Assembly (NCBI RefSeq): GCF_014196715.1 | Contig: NZ_JACIEF010000003.1 | Span: 151,777-215,776, forward strand | DNA length: 64,000 bases | Origin: Pedobacter zeae | GTDB lineage: Bacteria > Bacteroidota > Bacteroidia > Sphingobacteriales > Sphingobacteriaceae | Reading direction: 5' to 3' | Shown here: piece after piece, positions 25,476 to 34,695 of the stretch | Layout of the letters: each line of letters begins with the position of its first letter | Numbering within the stretch: the first letter of the stretch is position 1 | Program-made: the position numbers and the translations under genes | Notes under the pieces: generated by a model | Told to the model about the DNA's origin: nothing | The model's database searches: none | The model's input: the letters and a program-made list of their open reading frames with translations, nothing else

Positions 25476-27953
25476 TTATTTACCATTTAATTTATCGGCA
25501 AGCATTTTCATATAAAAACCACCCACTACACTCCTGGCTTTAAAATTATCTCGGATACCGGTATTCGAATCATAAAAATCGTTCAAAGGCACTCTTGATT
25601 CTGTTTCGACAGCGTGTTTATAAACCGGGTGCACCAAAGCTTCGAATTCTTTTTGGGTTGGCGCAAAAGTGGCTGTCCATAAAATCCAGTCGTTTTTGGT
25701 ATAGGCTTTTCTGCTATCCAATGGAATACCGTACTTGTTCTGTTTGGTAAGGTAATATTTGGTTTCGGTATCGTAGATTTTCTGTGGAAACAGGTTCAGG
25801 TTTAATACTTTATCCCAAACCAGGTTATATTTCTGGCTCCAGGTATTCTTATTGTCAAAAGTTAGCGCATAATGATCGCCCGCATCGGCCATTTCTATCC
25901 ATTTTGGCACCATACTCTCTGCAATAGCCCGGTATTTCTTAGCTACATCATCATAACCTAACGTTTGGGCTATTTGGGCATAAGAGGCGATGCCAACTAT
26001 TGCTTTTACCGATAAGTTAGCGTTACGAGCCAGGTGACCGGCAAAATCATCGGTGCATAACTGTGTTTTTGGGTCCAAGCCCTCTTTGGTCAGATAATCA
26101 ACCCAGGTGGTTAAGGTTTTCCAATGTGCTTTTGCGTAATTTGCATTTCCCTGTGCTTTGGCGATCGCAGCGGTTAAAATAATCATGTTACCTGACTCTT
26201 CAACCGGCATCGGCTCTCCATAAGTTTGTCCGTTGGCCAATGGATAGGTTCCCAGATCGTGTGCTGCCCAAGGGTGTGGATATTTTCCGCTTTCGCTGAA
26301 ATAGAAAATTCCATTCAGCATACCCTTTAATAAATCAGGATTATAAATCAGGTAAAGCGGCGCAGAAGGATAAGTTACATCAACCGTATTGATAAACCCA
26401 CCGCTATTGTTTTCTTTAGATAACCATAAAATTTCACCCTCTGGGCTCTTAACCAAAGTATGTGCAGCAATGCTCTGGCGATAGCCTAAAACACATAAAT
26501 CAGCATATTCTTTACCGCCTGATTTTAAGGCATCGGCATATAAAGCCTGGTTGAAAGCTTCGCACTTCGCAATCACTTTTTTGTACTCATCAGCCGCCGC
26601 CGTTAATTGTGCCTCGATGGTTTCTTTACCTGAGGTATTCCACCATGGCCTTAAATTTTTATTAAAATATTGAACACTATAAATCTCATCATAACCCAGT
26701 TCAACATATTTTTCTACCGCAGCTTTACCCACCTGCCCGAAAGGAATAACGGTATTTAGGGCAAGCATTTTACCATTTTTAGCTGTCGAGGCCGAATTGC
26801 CTTTTCTAAAAGCGTCAGCCGCATCTTTTTCGGCCGTTACAAATTGAACTACATTACTGGTTTTTGGCGCGGCTACATAAAAATAACCCCAGTCTATACG
26901 CATATCGTCGCTCGCCTTTTGAAGAACCGGCTGTTCTACGGTACCCGTTTTTAATACCGATAATTTGGAGGTGCTGTATTTTGTGGTGGTTACCTCTTGC
27001 GTAGGACGATATACCGCAATGTTTGATGATGCACTCAGGTATACTTTTACCTGGTGTGTTTTGCCATCATTCGCCTTCGCCTGGTAGGAAACGTACGAAA
27101 CCGGACGTGCAAACAAACCCAGGTCGTTCATTAATAATGGCGATGTAAAAGTTAATTTCAGGTCTATTTTACCACAGGTAAAGTTATAGATTGTTTGCGT
27201 GGCATTAATATCGACACTTTTTTGCTTGGCAACCTGTACTTTTTCAGCATTATCTTTAAGTTTATCAACCAAGCCAAAATCAAGAAAACGGCCACCGGCA
27301 GTATTCTTCAGGTGGATGGCCATTACATTTGATCCGGCTTTTAATGCACTTTTATCGCTATTGCTTAAAGCAATATATTTGAAATCATTCGTCCAGCCTT
27401 CTTTCGTATAGATTTTCTTTCCATTTAGGTAAACCTCGATATTATCGTCGTGATTGATCTTTAAAAACAACTCGTTTATTGATAAAGGATTATCGACGTT
27501 AAAGGTCCTCCTTACCCATATATCATTCGATTTCCATAAGGTTTTCACATTTTTAGCATCGTCCCCTATCGGTGCATAACCTGTTTGCCAGTTACCAGCT
27601 GCATAGTTTGCAGCTTTCCAATCGCCCTGAGGTTCAGTTTCTGTATATTTTATGTCGTAAGCTTTTTCATCGGATGCAGGCACAACGGTTTTATAGCTGG
27701 TGCTTTCTTTACCTAAAAAGCGATAAATGTTGCCATCAACATTTATCATCCCTAGAAGAGAATGATCGGCACCCGTCCAATGCTGGGTTGCAGACTCATT
27801 TAATTTATCGGTGGTAGACCAGATACTGAAATAGGTATTGTGCGTAATTAAGGGGTAAGCCGGAGCCTTCCGTTCTTGTGCTTTTAGCAAACTGCCTATA
27901 AACATGCAGCCCAATATGCCTAAGAATTTTAAAGTGTTGGTTTTGTTCATCAT
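25476..27953 (-). CDS. Glutaminase A-like secreted protein (DUF4965/DUF1793 type)
   Basis: Exported protein of 825 residues (signal peptide ending near SLLKAQ) belonging by its architecture to the fungal glutaminase A-like group. After a short conserved N-terminus (PAYPLITHNTYFSIWSTTDK) there is a jelly-roll-like insert at about residues 105-235 (WKSNDIWVRRTFNV; LFLKINHDDNIEVYLNGKKI). DUF5127/DUF4965-like and six-hairpin DUF1793-like parts follow (FINTVDVTYPSAPLYLIYNP; PHPWAAHDLGTYPLANGQTY). The name implies glutamine hydrolysis, but the (alpha/alpha)6 part is also that of glycosidases, so activity is open. It follows the eleven-gene SusCD cluster on the same strand but with its own promoter candidate and terminator. 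Confidence 0.85.
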   Translation of the reverse strand: MMNKTNTLKFLGILGCMFIGSLLKAQERKAPAYPLITHNTYFSIWSTTDKLNESATQHWTGADHSLLGMINVDGNIYRFLGKESTSYKTVVPASDEKAYDIKYTETEPQGDWKAANYAAGNWQTGYAPIGDDAKNVKTLWKSNDIWVRRTFNVDNPLSINELFLKINHDDNIEVYLNGKKIYTKEGWTNDFKYIALSNSDKSALKAGSNVMAIHLKNTAGGRFLDFGLVDKLKDNAEKVQVAKQKSVDINATQTIYNFTCGKIDLKLTFTSPLLMNDLGLFARPVSYVSYQAKANDGKTHQVKVYLSASSNIAVYRPTQEVTTTKYSTSKLSVLKTGTVEQPVLQKASDDMRIDWGYFYVAAPKTSNVVQFVTAEKDAADAFRKGNSASTAKNGKMLALNTVIPFGQVGKAAVEKYVELGYDEIYSVQYFNKNLRPWWNTSGKETIEAQLTAAADEYKKVIAKCEAFNQALYADALKSGGKEYADLCVLGYRQSIAAHTLVKSPEGEILWLSKENNSGGFINTVDVTYPSAPLYLIYNPDLLKGMLNGIFYFSESGKYPHPWAAHDLGTYPLANGQTYGEPMPVEESGNMIILTAAIAKAQGNANYAKAHWKTLTTWVDYLTKEGLDPKTQLCTDDFAGHLARNANLSVKAIVGIASYAQIAQTLGYDDVAKKYRAIAESMVPKWIEMADAGDHYALTFDNKNTWSQKYNLVWDKVLNLNLFPQKIYDTETKYYLTKQNKYGIPLDSRKAYTKNDWILWTATFAPTQKEFEALVHPVYKHAVETESRVPLNDFYDSNTGIRDNFKARSVVGGFYMKMLADKLNGK

Positions 27954-28004
27954 GTATGTGTGTGTTGAAATCTGATTTTTATATGTTGGTTAGATTTAAC
28001 GCTA

Positions 28005-28018
28005 GTTAAACGTTTTAC
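28005..28018. promoter_or_regulatory. AAACGTTT-centred operator candidate upstream of the glutaminase-like gene
   Basis: GTTAAACGTTTTAC is an imperfect palindrome (one mismatched pair; symmetry extends to 28003-28020). It lies just downstream of a promoter candidate (AAAATATA at 28027-28034, minus-strand TATATTTT, with a CAAA/TTTG 22 bp further at 28057-28060), a typical repressor position. The 12-mer TTAAACGTTTTA also occurs at 46580-46591 upstream of the SusCD cluster. Confidence 0.5.
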
Positions 28019-28176
28019 TAAAGTATAAAATATAATCTACTTTTGGCAAGCGTTGGCAAATTTTAATTGTCTAAACGACATTTAAAACATCGTTTTCAGC
28101 TATTTTAAGCATTTAATTTTTAGCAGCGCCTCGGTTTTGTAACCTCATCGTTATCTAAACCCGGCTTTTTCCAAAC

Positions 28177-28212
28177 TAAAAATACATGAAGTGGTTAAGC
28201 TTCATGTATTCT
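28177..28212 (-). terminator. Terminator of the eleven-gene SusCD cluster
   Basis: On the minus strand ATACATGAAG pairs perfectly with CTTCATGTAT around an 8-base loop, followed by TTTTTAG. It lies 25 bp after the stop of the last gene of the cluster. Confidence 0.85.
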
Positions 28213-28237
28213 TAAACTAATCTGGAGCGCCAATTAC

Positions 28238-29071
28238 TTAAGGCTGTTTTTTATTGATGGTCCATTCGGAGAGCTGAAATACACGGCTCCCACGGTTTGC
28301 TTTGATATAAAGACGATAGAATTTATAGGCTACAAAGTTGTCAAAATAATACCTTTTGGTCACACGTCTTTCACCCGAATTGGCCCATGGGCAGGTGGTT
28401 ACCGTATGTAAGTCGGTATATTGAATACCATCTATTGATCCCTGTAAAATCCAGTACCGGGGGTCTCTGTCTTCAGCATCGTTTCCTGAAGTTAAGGTAT
28501 AGGCGCCAACTACCTGTGGTGTTGTCAGTTCGAAAGTACATCGCTGCGTACCATCAAAACCGGCCTGCAAAAATTTGGTGGTAATGTCTCCATCCACCAG
28601 TTTTTTTGATCCCTCAGCAGAATTGGGGCCGGCACCGGCTTCCAAGTTTACTGAGAAAATACCGCCAACCGTCTGCATATAATTTTCGCCGATTTTTGTA
28701 GGGTCGAAATTGGGATCAACAATATTTAAAATCACTTCTTTTGCAGCAGAATAACCCTGGCCATTCCTGGTGGTTAAGGTTACCTTATATTTCCCGGGGA
28801 AGCGGTAGGTATGTTTTGGATTGACCAAAACCGAAGTACTGTCATCTCCAAACTGCCACAATAAAGTTTTATAATTGGTAGAGGTACCCGTAAACTGGTA
28901 CTCTAAAAATTTTACCGTATCTGGCCTTACATATGTAAAACCTGCGGTTGGTTTAGGTTCGTCCACTACTGGTACAACCTCTTCTGCATCTTTTTTACAC
29001 TTTACAGTAGTAATGATAATAAGTATTAAAAGAGATAGGATACTGAATAATCTTTTTACGTTATTTTTCAT
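28238..29071 (-). CDS. PKD-domain lipoprotein with discoidin-like C-terminus
   Basis: Surface lipoprotein (Cys26 in TTVKC-KKD) of 277 residues, last in the cluster. A PKD-type beta-sandwich occupies about residues 40-120 (LLWQFGDDSTSVLVNPKHTY). A galactose-binding-like/discoidin (F5/8 type C) domain fills the C-terminal half (LVDGDITTKFL; YTLTSGNDAEDRDPRYWILQ; YKFYRLYIKANRG). The discoidin part clearly resembles that of the fasciclin protein at 40525-41634. Both domains bind glycans or mediate adhesion in other proteins, so a surface-binding role is inferred. No catalytic motif is seen. Confidence 0.85.
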   Translation of the reverse strand: MKNNVKRLFSILSLLILIIITTVKCKKDAEEVVPVVDEPKPTAGFTYVRPDTVKFLEYQFTGTSTNYKTLLWQFGDDSTSVLVNPKHTYRFPGKYKVTLTTRNGQGYSAAKEVILNIVDPNFDPTKIGENYMQTVGGIFSVNLEAGAGPNSAEGSKKLVDGDITTKFLQAGFDGTQRCTFELTTPQVVGAYTLTSGNDAEDRDPRYWILQGSIDGIQYTDLHTVTTCPWANSGERRVTKRYYFDNFVAYKFYRLYIKANRGSRVFQLSEWTINKKQP

Positions 29072-29084
29072 ATCTGATTAATAT

Positions 29085-30521
29085 TTAAGGCGTTGGAAAT
29101 AATTGAGATTTTGGAATTACCCTTTTTGATAAAATATTCGGAACTTCGATTTCCAGATAAGCTTGCTGCCCGCCTACATTTTCGCGGTGATGCGCTTCAA
29201 TGGTATAACGTTTTCCGCGTTCCAGAAAAATGGTACCCTTCCGGGTATCTTTATCCCATTGGGTATTATAATCATCTACCAGAGCCACCCCATTTACATA
29301 TAATCTTGAGCCATCATCCCAGCGGGTCTGATAAAAAGTATAAGTACCACGTACGGGTGCCAGGAATTCACCTTTCCATCTACTGGCAAAGTTATCCCTG
29401 CTTAATTGCGTTCCGGCTGCATTTTTGACGTTGTCCGGCCATCCATCTCCGCTAAAGTTAATGGTCTCATCTATCCTGGTTACAAATGGTGCGCGCCCGT
29501 CATCCGGATCTAACTGGGTATTGGTATAATATTTAGCGGTTAAACCAGTGCCGTTTCCTGTAATGTAAGAGTTATTATCCAAATTTACATTGGGGTCTAC
29601 CACCACAATTAATTTGCTCTTGATCGGGTGAATGACGTGGTTGCTTGCCTCACTAATACTAAAGGCGAATGCAAATTTCTTATTGGCAACAATGTTGGCA
29701 TCGAAAACCGGCCATGGGATCTGAAGCCGCACAACGGCACTCGAAGCGCCGGTTGCAAACCGAACCAAAGTATCAACGCTATAATCTTTAGCCGCCAGGT
29801 GTATGGCATCTGCAGGCAAAGTCCCTCTGCCAACCAGTGTAGCAATGGTGTCAATATTTTCTTTGATTTTAATATTAAAGGCCGTTGATGGTTGGTTTTC
29901 TAAATTTACAATAAGTGGAATGGTTACTCCGGCAGGCCCCACAATGTAATCGCCTTTATACACCACGTTGTAGGTTCCACCATCTTTTAAAGTCAAATAG
30001 TGCAGATCAGCAGGTTTTAACAGGTCGGATGTGTTAATGATAACCATGATGGTAGACTTGCCTGCGGCTATTTTATTTCCTTTACCAGGCGCCGAAAGTT
30101 TGAGGGCAAAAACAACTTTTTTACCATAATTGCGCTCCAATACCGATCTGCGAACAGTGGCCACACCTTCGCTTTGATCGGTTCCATAAGCCACATTAAT
30201 CACATTGGGATATTCTACCCCCGCAGATGGCATCAGAATGGCGTTCGTAATGGTTCCGTTATTAATTAACTGGGTAACGGTATCATTATTTAAAGTTAAA
30301 CCTACCTGAAAAGCTTCTTCTGCAACGCCTGTTAAAGAAATTTTAAAAGGAACTTTAACATATTCATTATCTATGGAAACATTTCCCGCAACGATGCCTT
30401 CGCCTGTTATGCTCCTGGTATTGGGATCGGGTAATGTTAAATCTTCTATTTGTGATTTATTGCATGAATAAACACCGATAATGGTTAAACTTATCAATGC
30501 GATATATATAATTTTTTTCAT
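29085..30521 (-). CDS. DUF1735-like lipoprotein with C-terminal PA14 domain
   Basis: Lipoprotein (Cys20, GVYSC-NKS) of 478 residues. Two successive beta-sandwich repeats of the DUF1735/BT_3987 N-terminal type (about 45-165 and 175-305; KVPFKISLTGVAEEAFQVGL and IPLIVNLENQPSTAFNIKIK) are followed by a PA14 carbohydrate-binding-type domain (about 330-465; FASRWKGEFLAPVRGTYTFY, WDDGSRLYVNGVALVDDY, RYTIEAHHREN). DUF1735 proteins in Bacteroides loci are surface glycan-binding proteins, so ligand capture is the likely role. It lies 13 bp before the PKD gene and 30 bp after the phosphatase-fold gene. Confidence 0.82.
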   Translation of the reverse strand: MKKIIYIALISLTIIGVYSCNKSQIEDLTLPDPNTRSITGEGIVAGNVSIDNEYVKVPFKISLTGVAEEAFQVGLTLNNDTVTQLINNGTITNAILMPSAGVEYPNVINVAYGTDQSEGVATVRRSVLERNYGKKVVFALKLSAPGKGNKIAAGKSTIMVIINTSDLLKPADLHYLTLKDGGTYNVVYKGDYIVGPAGVTIPLIVNLENQPSTAFNIKIKENIDTIATLVGRGTLPADAIHLAAKDYSVDTLVRFATGASSAVVRLQIPWPVFDANIVANKKFAFAFSISEASNHVIHPIKSKLIVVVDPNVNLDNNSYITGNGTGLTAKYYTNTQLDPDDGRAPFVTRIDETINFSGDGWPDNVKNAAGTQLSRDNFASRWKGEFLAPVRGTYTFYQTRWDDGSRLYVNGVALVDDYNTQWDKDTRKGTIFLERGKRYTIEAHHRENVGGQQAYLEIEVPNILSKRVIPKSQLFPTP

Positions 30522-30551
30522 TTTATGCTGTTTAAATGATCATCAAATCTG

Positions 30552-32255
30552 TTACTGATCTAACCAAACGCGGCCATCGAGCCCCCAGGTTTGTTTATTA
30601 GCTATCTTTAACCAGTTTATAACCTGTGCCGGAATATCTGATGTTTGCGGCACAAATATGGCCAGCGTTTCTGGTGCCGGCGGGCAGATTAAATCGTTAA
30701 AATTTTCCCACGTATAGGTGCCCTGAAATTTAAAATCATGTGCCTGAGAACTGATATCTGCCATGATATTACCATTGCCATCTGTTGCAGGCCAGTACCC
30801 TACCAGAAAATTAAAATACGGGTGACTTTGGTCGATTGACGTTTGACAGGCATAGTTGCCGATCATTCCATCCGGAACAGAAAACTTGAAAAAGCGGATG
30901 TCGCTCACATATACATCAGGCGTGCCGTGGCCATTTCCATTTAAAAATCCCAATTTTAAGGGATTAGAATTGGCCAGCGAGCCTGAAGGGGTAATCTCGA
31001 GTTCGTTATTAAAGGTACCATTGGTATAAGTACGCACAAACCGCTGCCCGTTACGCACTTCTATTTTCGCTGTTAAATTGGTCCACTTGCCTTTGGCAAA
31101 ACTTCCACCCCTGCATTGGCGGTAATCTCCGTCTTTGGTACCACGCCACTCAAAATACCAATAGTCTTCTTCTAAATAAATTACCCAGCCTACGCTCGGG
31201 TGGCCGCTAGACCATTCGTTACGTTTACCCAGAATACTCGGCCAGAAAAACTTGTCTTCGTTCTTTTTAACCTTAAGTTCTATGGTCACTTTTGTGGTAT
31301 CATCTATATTGTAAACATCAGCGTCAGCGGCGTCAATTTGTGCCCTGATGTCTTGCCCTTTAAAACGGATGGTTTTGCCTAAATACCTGTTACCCGTAAA
31401 TGGCTTGGTTAAAATTCGTTTGTTGTAGGTTGGCGCATAATAAATGACGAAAGCGTTTACTTTAGGCTGGCTAAAAATAGTTTGGTCGTCGGCGTTTGCG
31501 GGTAGGGTATATTGCCCGCCTGCGCTTGATGCAATAACCACCAGCCATTGTTCATTGTTATAATTAGGCCTTTTCTTTAGTGCAGCCAGGATTTCACCTA
31601 CACTGGTATCAAATTTTTCGATCGCTGCTTTATAGGCCGGAAAAGAAACATCATATCCGGATGCTGCCCCTGCGGCATTAACCCCGGTAAAATGACCGAC
31701 AATAACGGATGCAGTATCTGTGTTGATGTTGTTGATCAATCCAGCTTTAACCGCATCATCATCTGCCACCAGGTTACTTGCATCGGCTCCTGTGTTTAAC
31801 GATTTAAAAACTGCTGAAGGGGTATAGGTCACAATTTTCGATTTTGCACTGGCCTCTTTAATCCTGTTGAAGATAATCGGGTAATTCTGCAGATTGTTGT
31901 TGGTTAATGCATCGGTAGTAACCTTATGTTTTTCCTTTTTTACCCCGGTTAACATATTTGCCCAATTGGTTGCATTTGCCGTTGCTTCAGGATCACTTAA
32001 ACCTACCCAGGTGTAGATCGAATGCGGTAAAATGGCATCTATATTTGGCGTGTTGGCATCTAAAACCGATTGCCCCCTTGCGCCATCAACCACCAAATAA
32101 AGTACTTTTCGGTTTCCGTATTTAACCGTTGTGGTATCACTTGCATCCCTATCTCCAATGGTTCGTTCGAATTCTTTATTGCAGGAAAATATAGTTGTGG
32201 TGGTTATTGCAGCGATTAAGCCAATCAATAATTTATATTTTTTCATCATACTCAT
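30552..32255 (-). CDS. Alkaline-phosphatase-fold lipoprotein with DUF4983/LamG-like C-terminus; metal ligands lost
   Basis: Lipoprotein (Cys25, TIFSC-NKE) of 567 residues. Residues 48-300 follow the alkaline phosphatase/nucleotide pyrophosphatase superfamily: VLYLVVDGARG with Asp57 and a nucleophile-region Thr96 (ANATNWANMLTGV). The segment that is normally D-D-V-D-H-A-G-H reads T-G-V-N-A-A-G-A (190-197), and the normal S-D-H-G-G reads S-S-A-G-G (243-247). Most metal ligands are therefore gone. A concanavalin-like DUF4983-type domain follows at about 330-520 (FFWPSILGKRNEWSSGHPSV; WYFEWRGTKDG). It is probably a binding protein rather than an enzyme. The ATG at 32246 (MKKYKLL) is an equally good start. 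Confidence 0.8.
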   Translation of the reverse strand: MSMMKKYKLLIGLIAAITTTTIFSCNKEFERTIGDRDASDTTTVKYGNRKVLYLVVDGARGQSVLDANTPNIDAILPHSIYTWVGLSDPEATANATNWANMLTGVKKEKHKVTTDALTNNNLQNYPIIFNRIKEASAKSKIVTYTPSAVFKSLNTGADASNLVADDDAVKAGLINNINTDTASVIVGHFTGVNAAGAASGYDVSFPAYKAAIEKFDTSVGEILAALKKRPNYNNEQWLVVIASSAGGQYTLPANADDQTIFSQPKVNAFVIYYAPTYNKRILTKPFTGNRYLGKTIRFKGQDIRAQIDAADADVYNIDDTTKVTIELKVKKNEDKFFWPSILGKRNEWSSGHPSVGWVIYLEEDYWYFEWRGTKDGDYRQCRGGSFAKGKWTNLTAKIEVRNGQRFVRTYTNGTFNNELEITPSGSLANSNPLKLGFLNGNGHGTPDVYVSDIRFFKFSVPDGMIGNYACQTSIDQSHPYFNFLVGYWPATDGNGNIMADISSQAHDFKFQGTYTWENFNDLICPPAPETLAIFVPQTSDIPAQVINWLKIANKQTWGLDGRVWLDQ

Positions 32256-32284
32256 CTTAATTTATATCTGGTTAGCTGAATCTA

Positions 32285-33904
32285 TTATTCGATGGTTACC
32301 CTAATTATGTTGTATAATGGTAAATTATCAAAACGGCTAAAACCACCGATCAGCAAGAGTGCTTTTTTACCATCTGCCGATTTGGTTTCGATGACATCAG
32401 ATAAGCTGCCACTAAACGGACCTGTAGAATTGTATCCTTTTGCCAATGTTCCCGTGGGGGTTAAAACCATAAAACCATTCCTTGTAACACCATTGTATTT
32501 AATAAAATATCCGCTTACTACAATCAACCCATTACTGAGTTGCTTTGCAAAATTAGCTTGCCCACCTTCAAAGGCCATCGATGTGAATGATTCATCTAAG
32601 GTTCCGTTATCATTCAAAACGGCAACACCTACTGCTGCTTTACCATTGTAACGGGTAAAACTTCCGGTGATCACATATTTTTTTGTGGTTACATTATAAG
32701 TACAAGAATATATGGCATTATCGGCCCCTGTACCGGGTGTAAAAGTAGGATCAATGCTTCCGTCAGAATTTAGTCTCACAATGCGGTTGGCTTGCTGACC
32801 ATCGAAAGTGGTAAAATTACCAAACACCACCAGTTTTTCCAGCTTCTCTGCCTCGGTATGCATGTAAGTATCCACAGGTCCGTTTGCACTTTCTTTCCCC
32901 TTATTGGTAGCGGTACTGAAACGGAATGTTTTATCGAGACTACCATCTAGATTAAAGCGCAAAATCTGGCGGATCTCTGTACTATCCAAGATTACCGTAT
33001 CCCTTGATAAATCGTAATTAAACTTATCGTAAGTTCTTTTTACATAATACCTAAAATCGCCTGTGGCCAAAATTTTCCCCTGATGTGCATACACACGGTT
33101 AATAAAACCGTTGGTGCCTCCATTAAACCTCGGAAACCATTTCTGCGTTACGGTATCGGTAAGCGTTGGTTTCTTTTTTGTTTGAATTTTTATCGTATCA
33201 ATTGCCCCGCTGGTGAACAAACTGGTAATATTGCTGATGTTTTCGGTACGCTGGTTAAATCCGCTAAAACCACCTGCTATAATAAAACGCCCACCAATTT
33301 CCAAGATCCTGGCTAAACTACCGTTGGCTCCTCTTCCGGTGCGGAAAGTGCGGTCGTATTCTCCGTCAAGCGAAGTTCTCGCAATCCTGTTGATGGGAAC
33401 TACACCGCCCTTGTTATCAAAATTGGTGAAATTACCCACTACGATATTCCTTCCATCAATCATTTCATATACCTGACTTACGAAACCGTTGGTGCCAGCT
33501 ATGGCTTTAAAAGTAGGATCAATCTTAATAAGTCCCGTTACGGTAAAAGTTGGCCCAATAAATAACTGATCACCAATGGCGATTGAGGTTACACCAGTAC
33601 TACCGCTTTCTGGTACTTTAACCGTAATTTCGGTAGCAGTTACACTAACTACCTCAGCCTTTTCGCCATTAAACATAAAGGTTAATTGATTTTTATATTG
33701 ATCAAAACCAGAGGCTTTGATCACTACAGATGTACCTACGATGCCTGCTGCGGGTACAGGTACATCAGTTTGTGAAATGGACACTCCTAACGGCGATTTA
33801 GCATCAGCATATGGATCGGGGATCACATCATCTGCCTTTTTACACCCTTGAAAGCTAAAAGCCATCAAAGTGATTATTGCGAATATTAATTTAATTTTTT
33901 TCAT
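32285..33904 (-). CDS. TIG-domain lipoprotein with delta-60/DUF5008-like repeats
   Basis: Lipoprotein (Cys21, SFQGC-KKA) of 539 residues. An IPT/TIG immunoglobulin-like domain lies at about 42-122 (VVIKASGFDQYKNQLTFMFN; VTATEITVKVPESG). It is followed by delta-60 type repeats that would form a beta-propeller, each with a VVFGNFTTFDG / IVRLNSDGSIDPTF pattern, six or so to the C-terminus. This matches the DUF5008 type found in Bacteroidota surface loci. No active-site motif is visible. It is flanked by 34-bp and 29-bp gaps, indicating cotranscription. Confidence 0.82.
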   Translation of the reverse strand: MKKIKLIFAIITLMAFSFQGCKKADDVIPDPYADAKSPLGVSISQTDVPVPAAGIVGTSVVIKASGFDQYKNQLTFMFNGEKAEVVSVTATEITVKVPESGSTGVTSIAIGDQLFIGPTFTVTGLIKIDPTFKAIAGTNGFVSQVYEMIDGRNIVVGNFTNFDNKGGVVPINRIARTSLDGEYDRTFRTGRGANGSLARILEIGGRFIIAGGFSGFNQRTENISNITSLFTSGAIDTIKIQTKKKPTLTDTVTQKWFPRFNGGTNGFINRVYAHQGKILATGDFRYYVKRTYDKFNYDLSRDTVILDSTEIRQILRFNLDGSLDKTFRFSTATNKGKESANGPVDTYMHTEAEKLEKLVVFGNFTTFDGQQANRIVRLNSDGSIDPTFTPGTGADNAIYSCTYNVTTKKYVITGSFTRYNGKAAVGVAVLNDNGTLDESFTSMAFEGGQANFAKQLSNGLIVVSGYFIKYNGVTRNGFMVLTPTGTLAKGYNSTGPFSGSLSDVIETKSADGKKALLLIGGFSRFDNLPLYNIIRVTIE

Positions 33905-33938
33905 CGTTTAATTTCTTAAGGTAACACCAGATGTGATT

Positions 33939-34679
33939 TTATTTCGAAGAATCAGAAGGCGTTAGCCCACTGTAATACACATCATTAAAAAAATCACTCC
34001 GGTTAAATCCAAAGTAAGCTCCGCCAATCAAATCGTTAAAGGCCAAAGCATGTACCACACCGTTGGTGGGTTTTATATCAGATGATGATACCTTATTGAT
34101 ATACCAATTATCATTCGGTTTGGAGGCATCAGGAATGTAGGTTAAAACCAATTGGCGGTAACCAATGTATTTGATGTTATTGGCGGTACCGTAGGTTACT
34201 CCAATGTTTGAAATATTACCGCCAAGGGAATAATACAGGCCTCCCGGATAAACACTTTTAACATCAAAGTCTATCTGCTGATAATCTTTTAACCTGTTCA
34301 CACCTTTAAACATGTACCGCTGCAGATATCTCTTCCAGATAAGCGGACTAATCTGATCCAATGTTTTAACGGTATCTTTTCCCGAATAAAAAAGGAAATT
34401 ATTTAAACCATTGGTTCTGATTGTTCCGATTGTTCTTTTGATTACATCATCATCAGGCGCGAAAAAAGTAAAGTCTTCGTTAGAGAAGGTGCTTTCCATA
34501 CCCGCCAGCTTTACGATTTTGGCTATGGTATCAAAAGGCACTTTTTTAGCCTGCAAATATTGGAGCATGTTCCCATTAAAGTTGGGATTGGCCAGGCCTC
34601 CATCACGATAATATTCGTCACGTTTACAAGCATTTAACACAAGCAATAAAGCAGCACAAGCAAAAATCAGCTTTTTCAT
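33939..34679 (-). CDS. Fasciclin (FAS1) domain lipoprotein
   Basis: Lipoprotein (MKKLIFACAALLLVLNAC-KR) with one FAS1 domain. The H1-like segment (FTFFAPDDDVIKRTIGTI) and H2-like segment (TNGVVHALAFNDLI) are recognisable. FAS1 domains mediate adhesion to proteins or glycans. The ATG at 34679 is chosen because it starts the signal peptide. An upstream ATG (34724) would overlap susD. It is 16 bp after the SusD gene, the same place the other fasciclin gene holds in the second half of the cluster. Confidence 0.85.
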   Translation of the reverse strand: MKKLIFACAALLLVLNACKRDEYYRDGGLANPNFNGNMLQYLQAKKVPFDTIAKIVKLAGMESTFSNEDFTFFAPDDDVIKRTIGTIRTNGLNNFLFYSGKDTVKTLDQISPLIWKRYLQRYMFKGVNRLKDYQQIDFDVKSVYPGGLYYSLGGNISNIGVTYGTANNIKYIGYRQLVLTYIPDASKPNDNWYINKVSSSDIKPTNGVVHALAFNDLIGGAYFGFNRSDFFNDVYYSGLTPSDSSK

Positions 34680-34695
34680 ATCTCTTTTATTATAA

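Noticed and set aside
30552..32255. Annotation as an active alkaline phosphatase or phosphodiesterase
   Set aside because: The usual Asp/His metal-binding positions are substituted, so only the fold is claimed.
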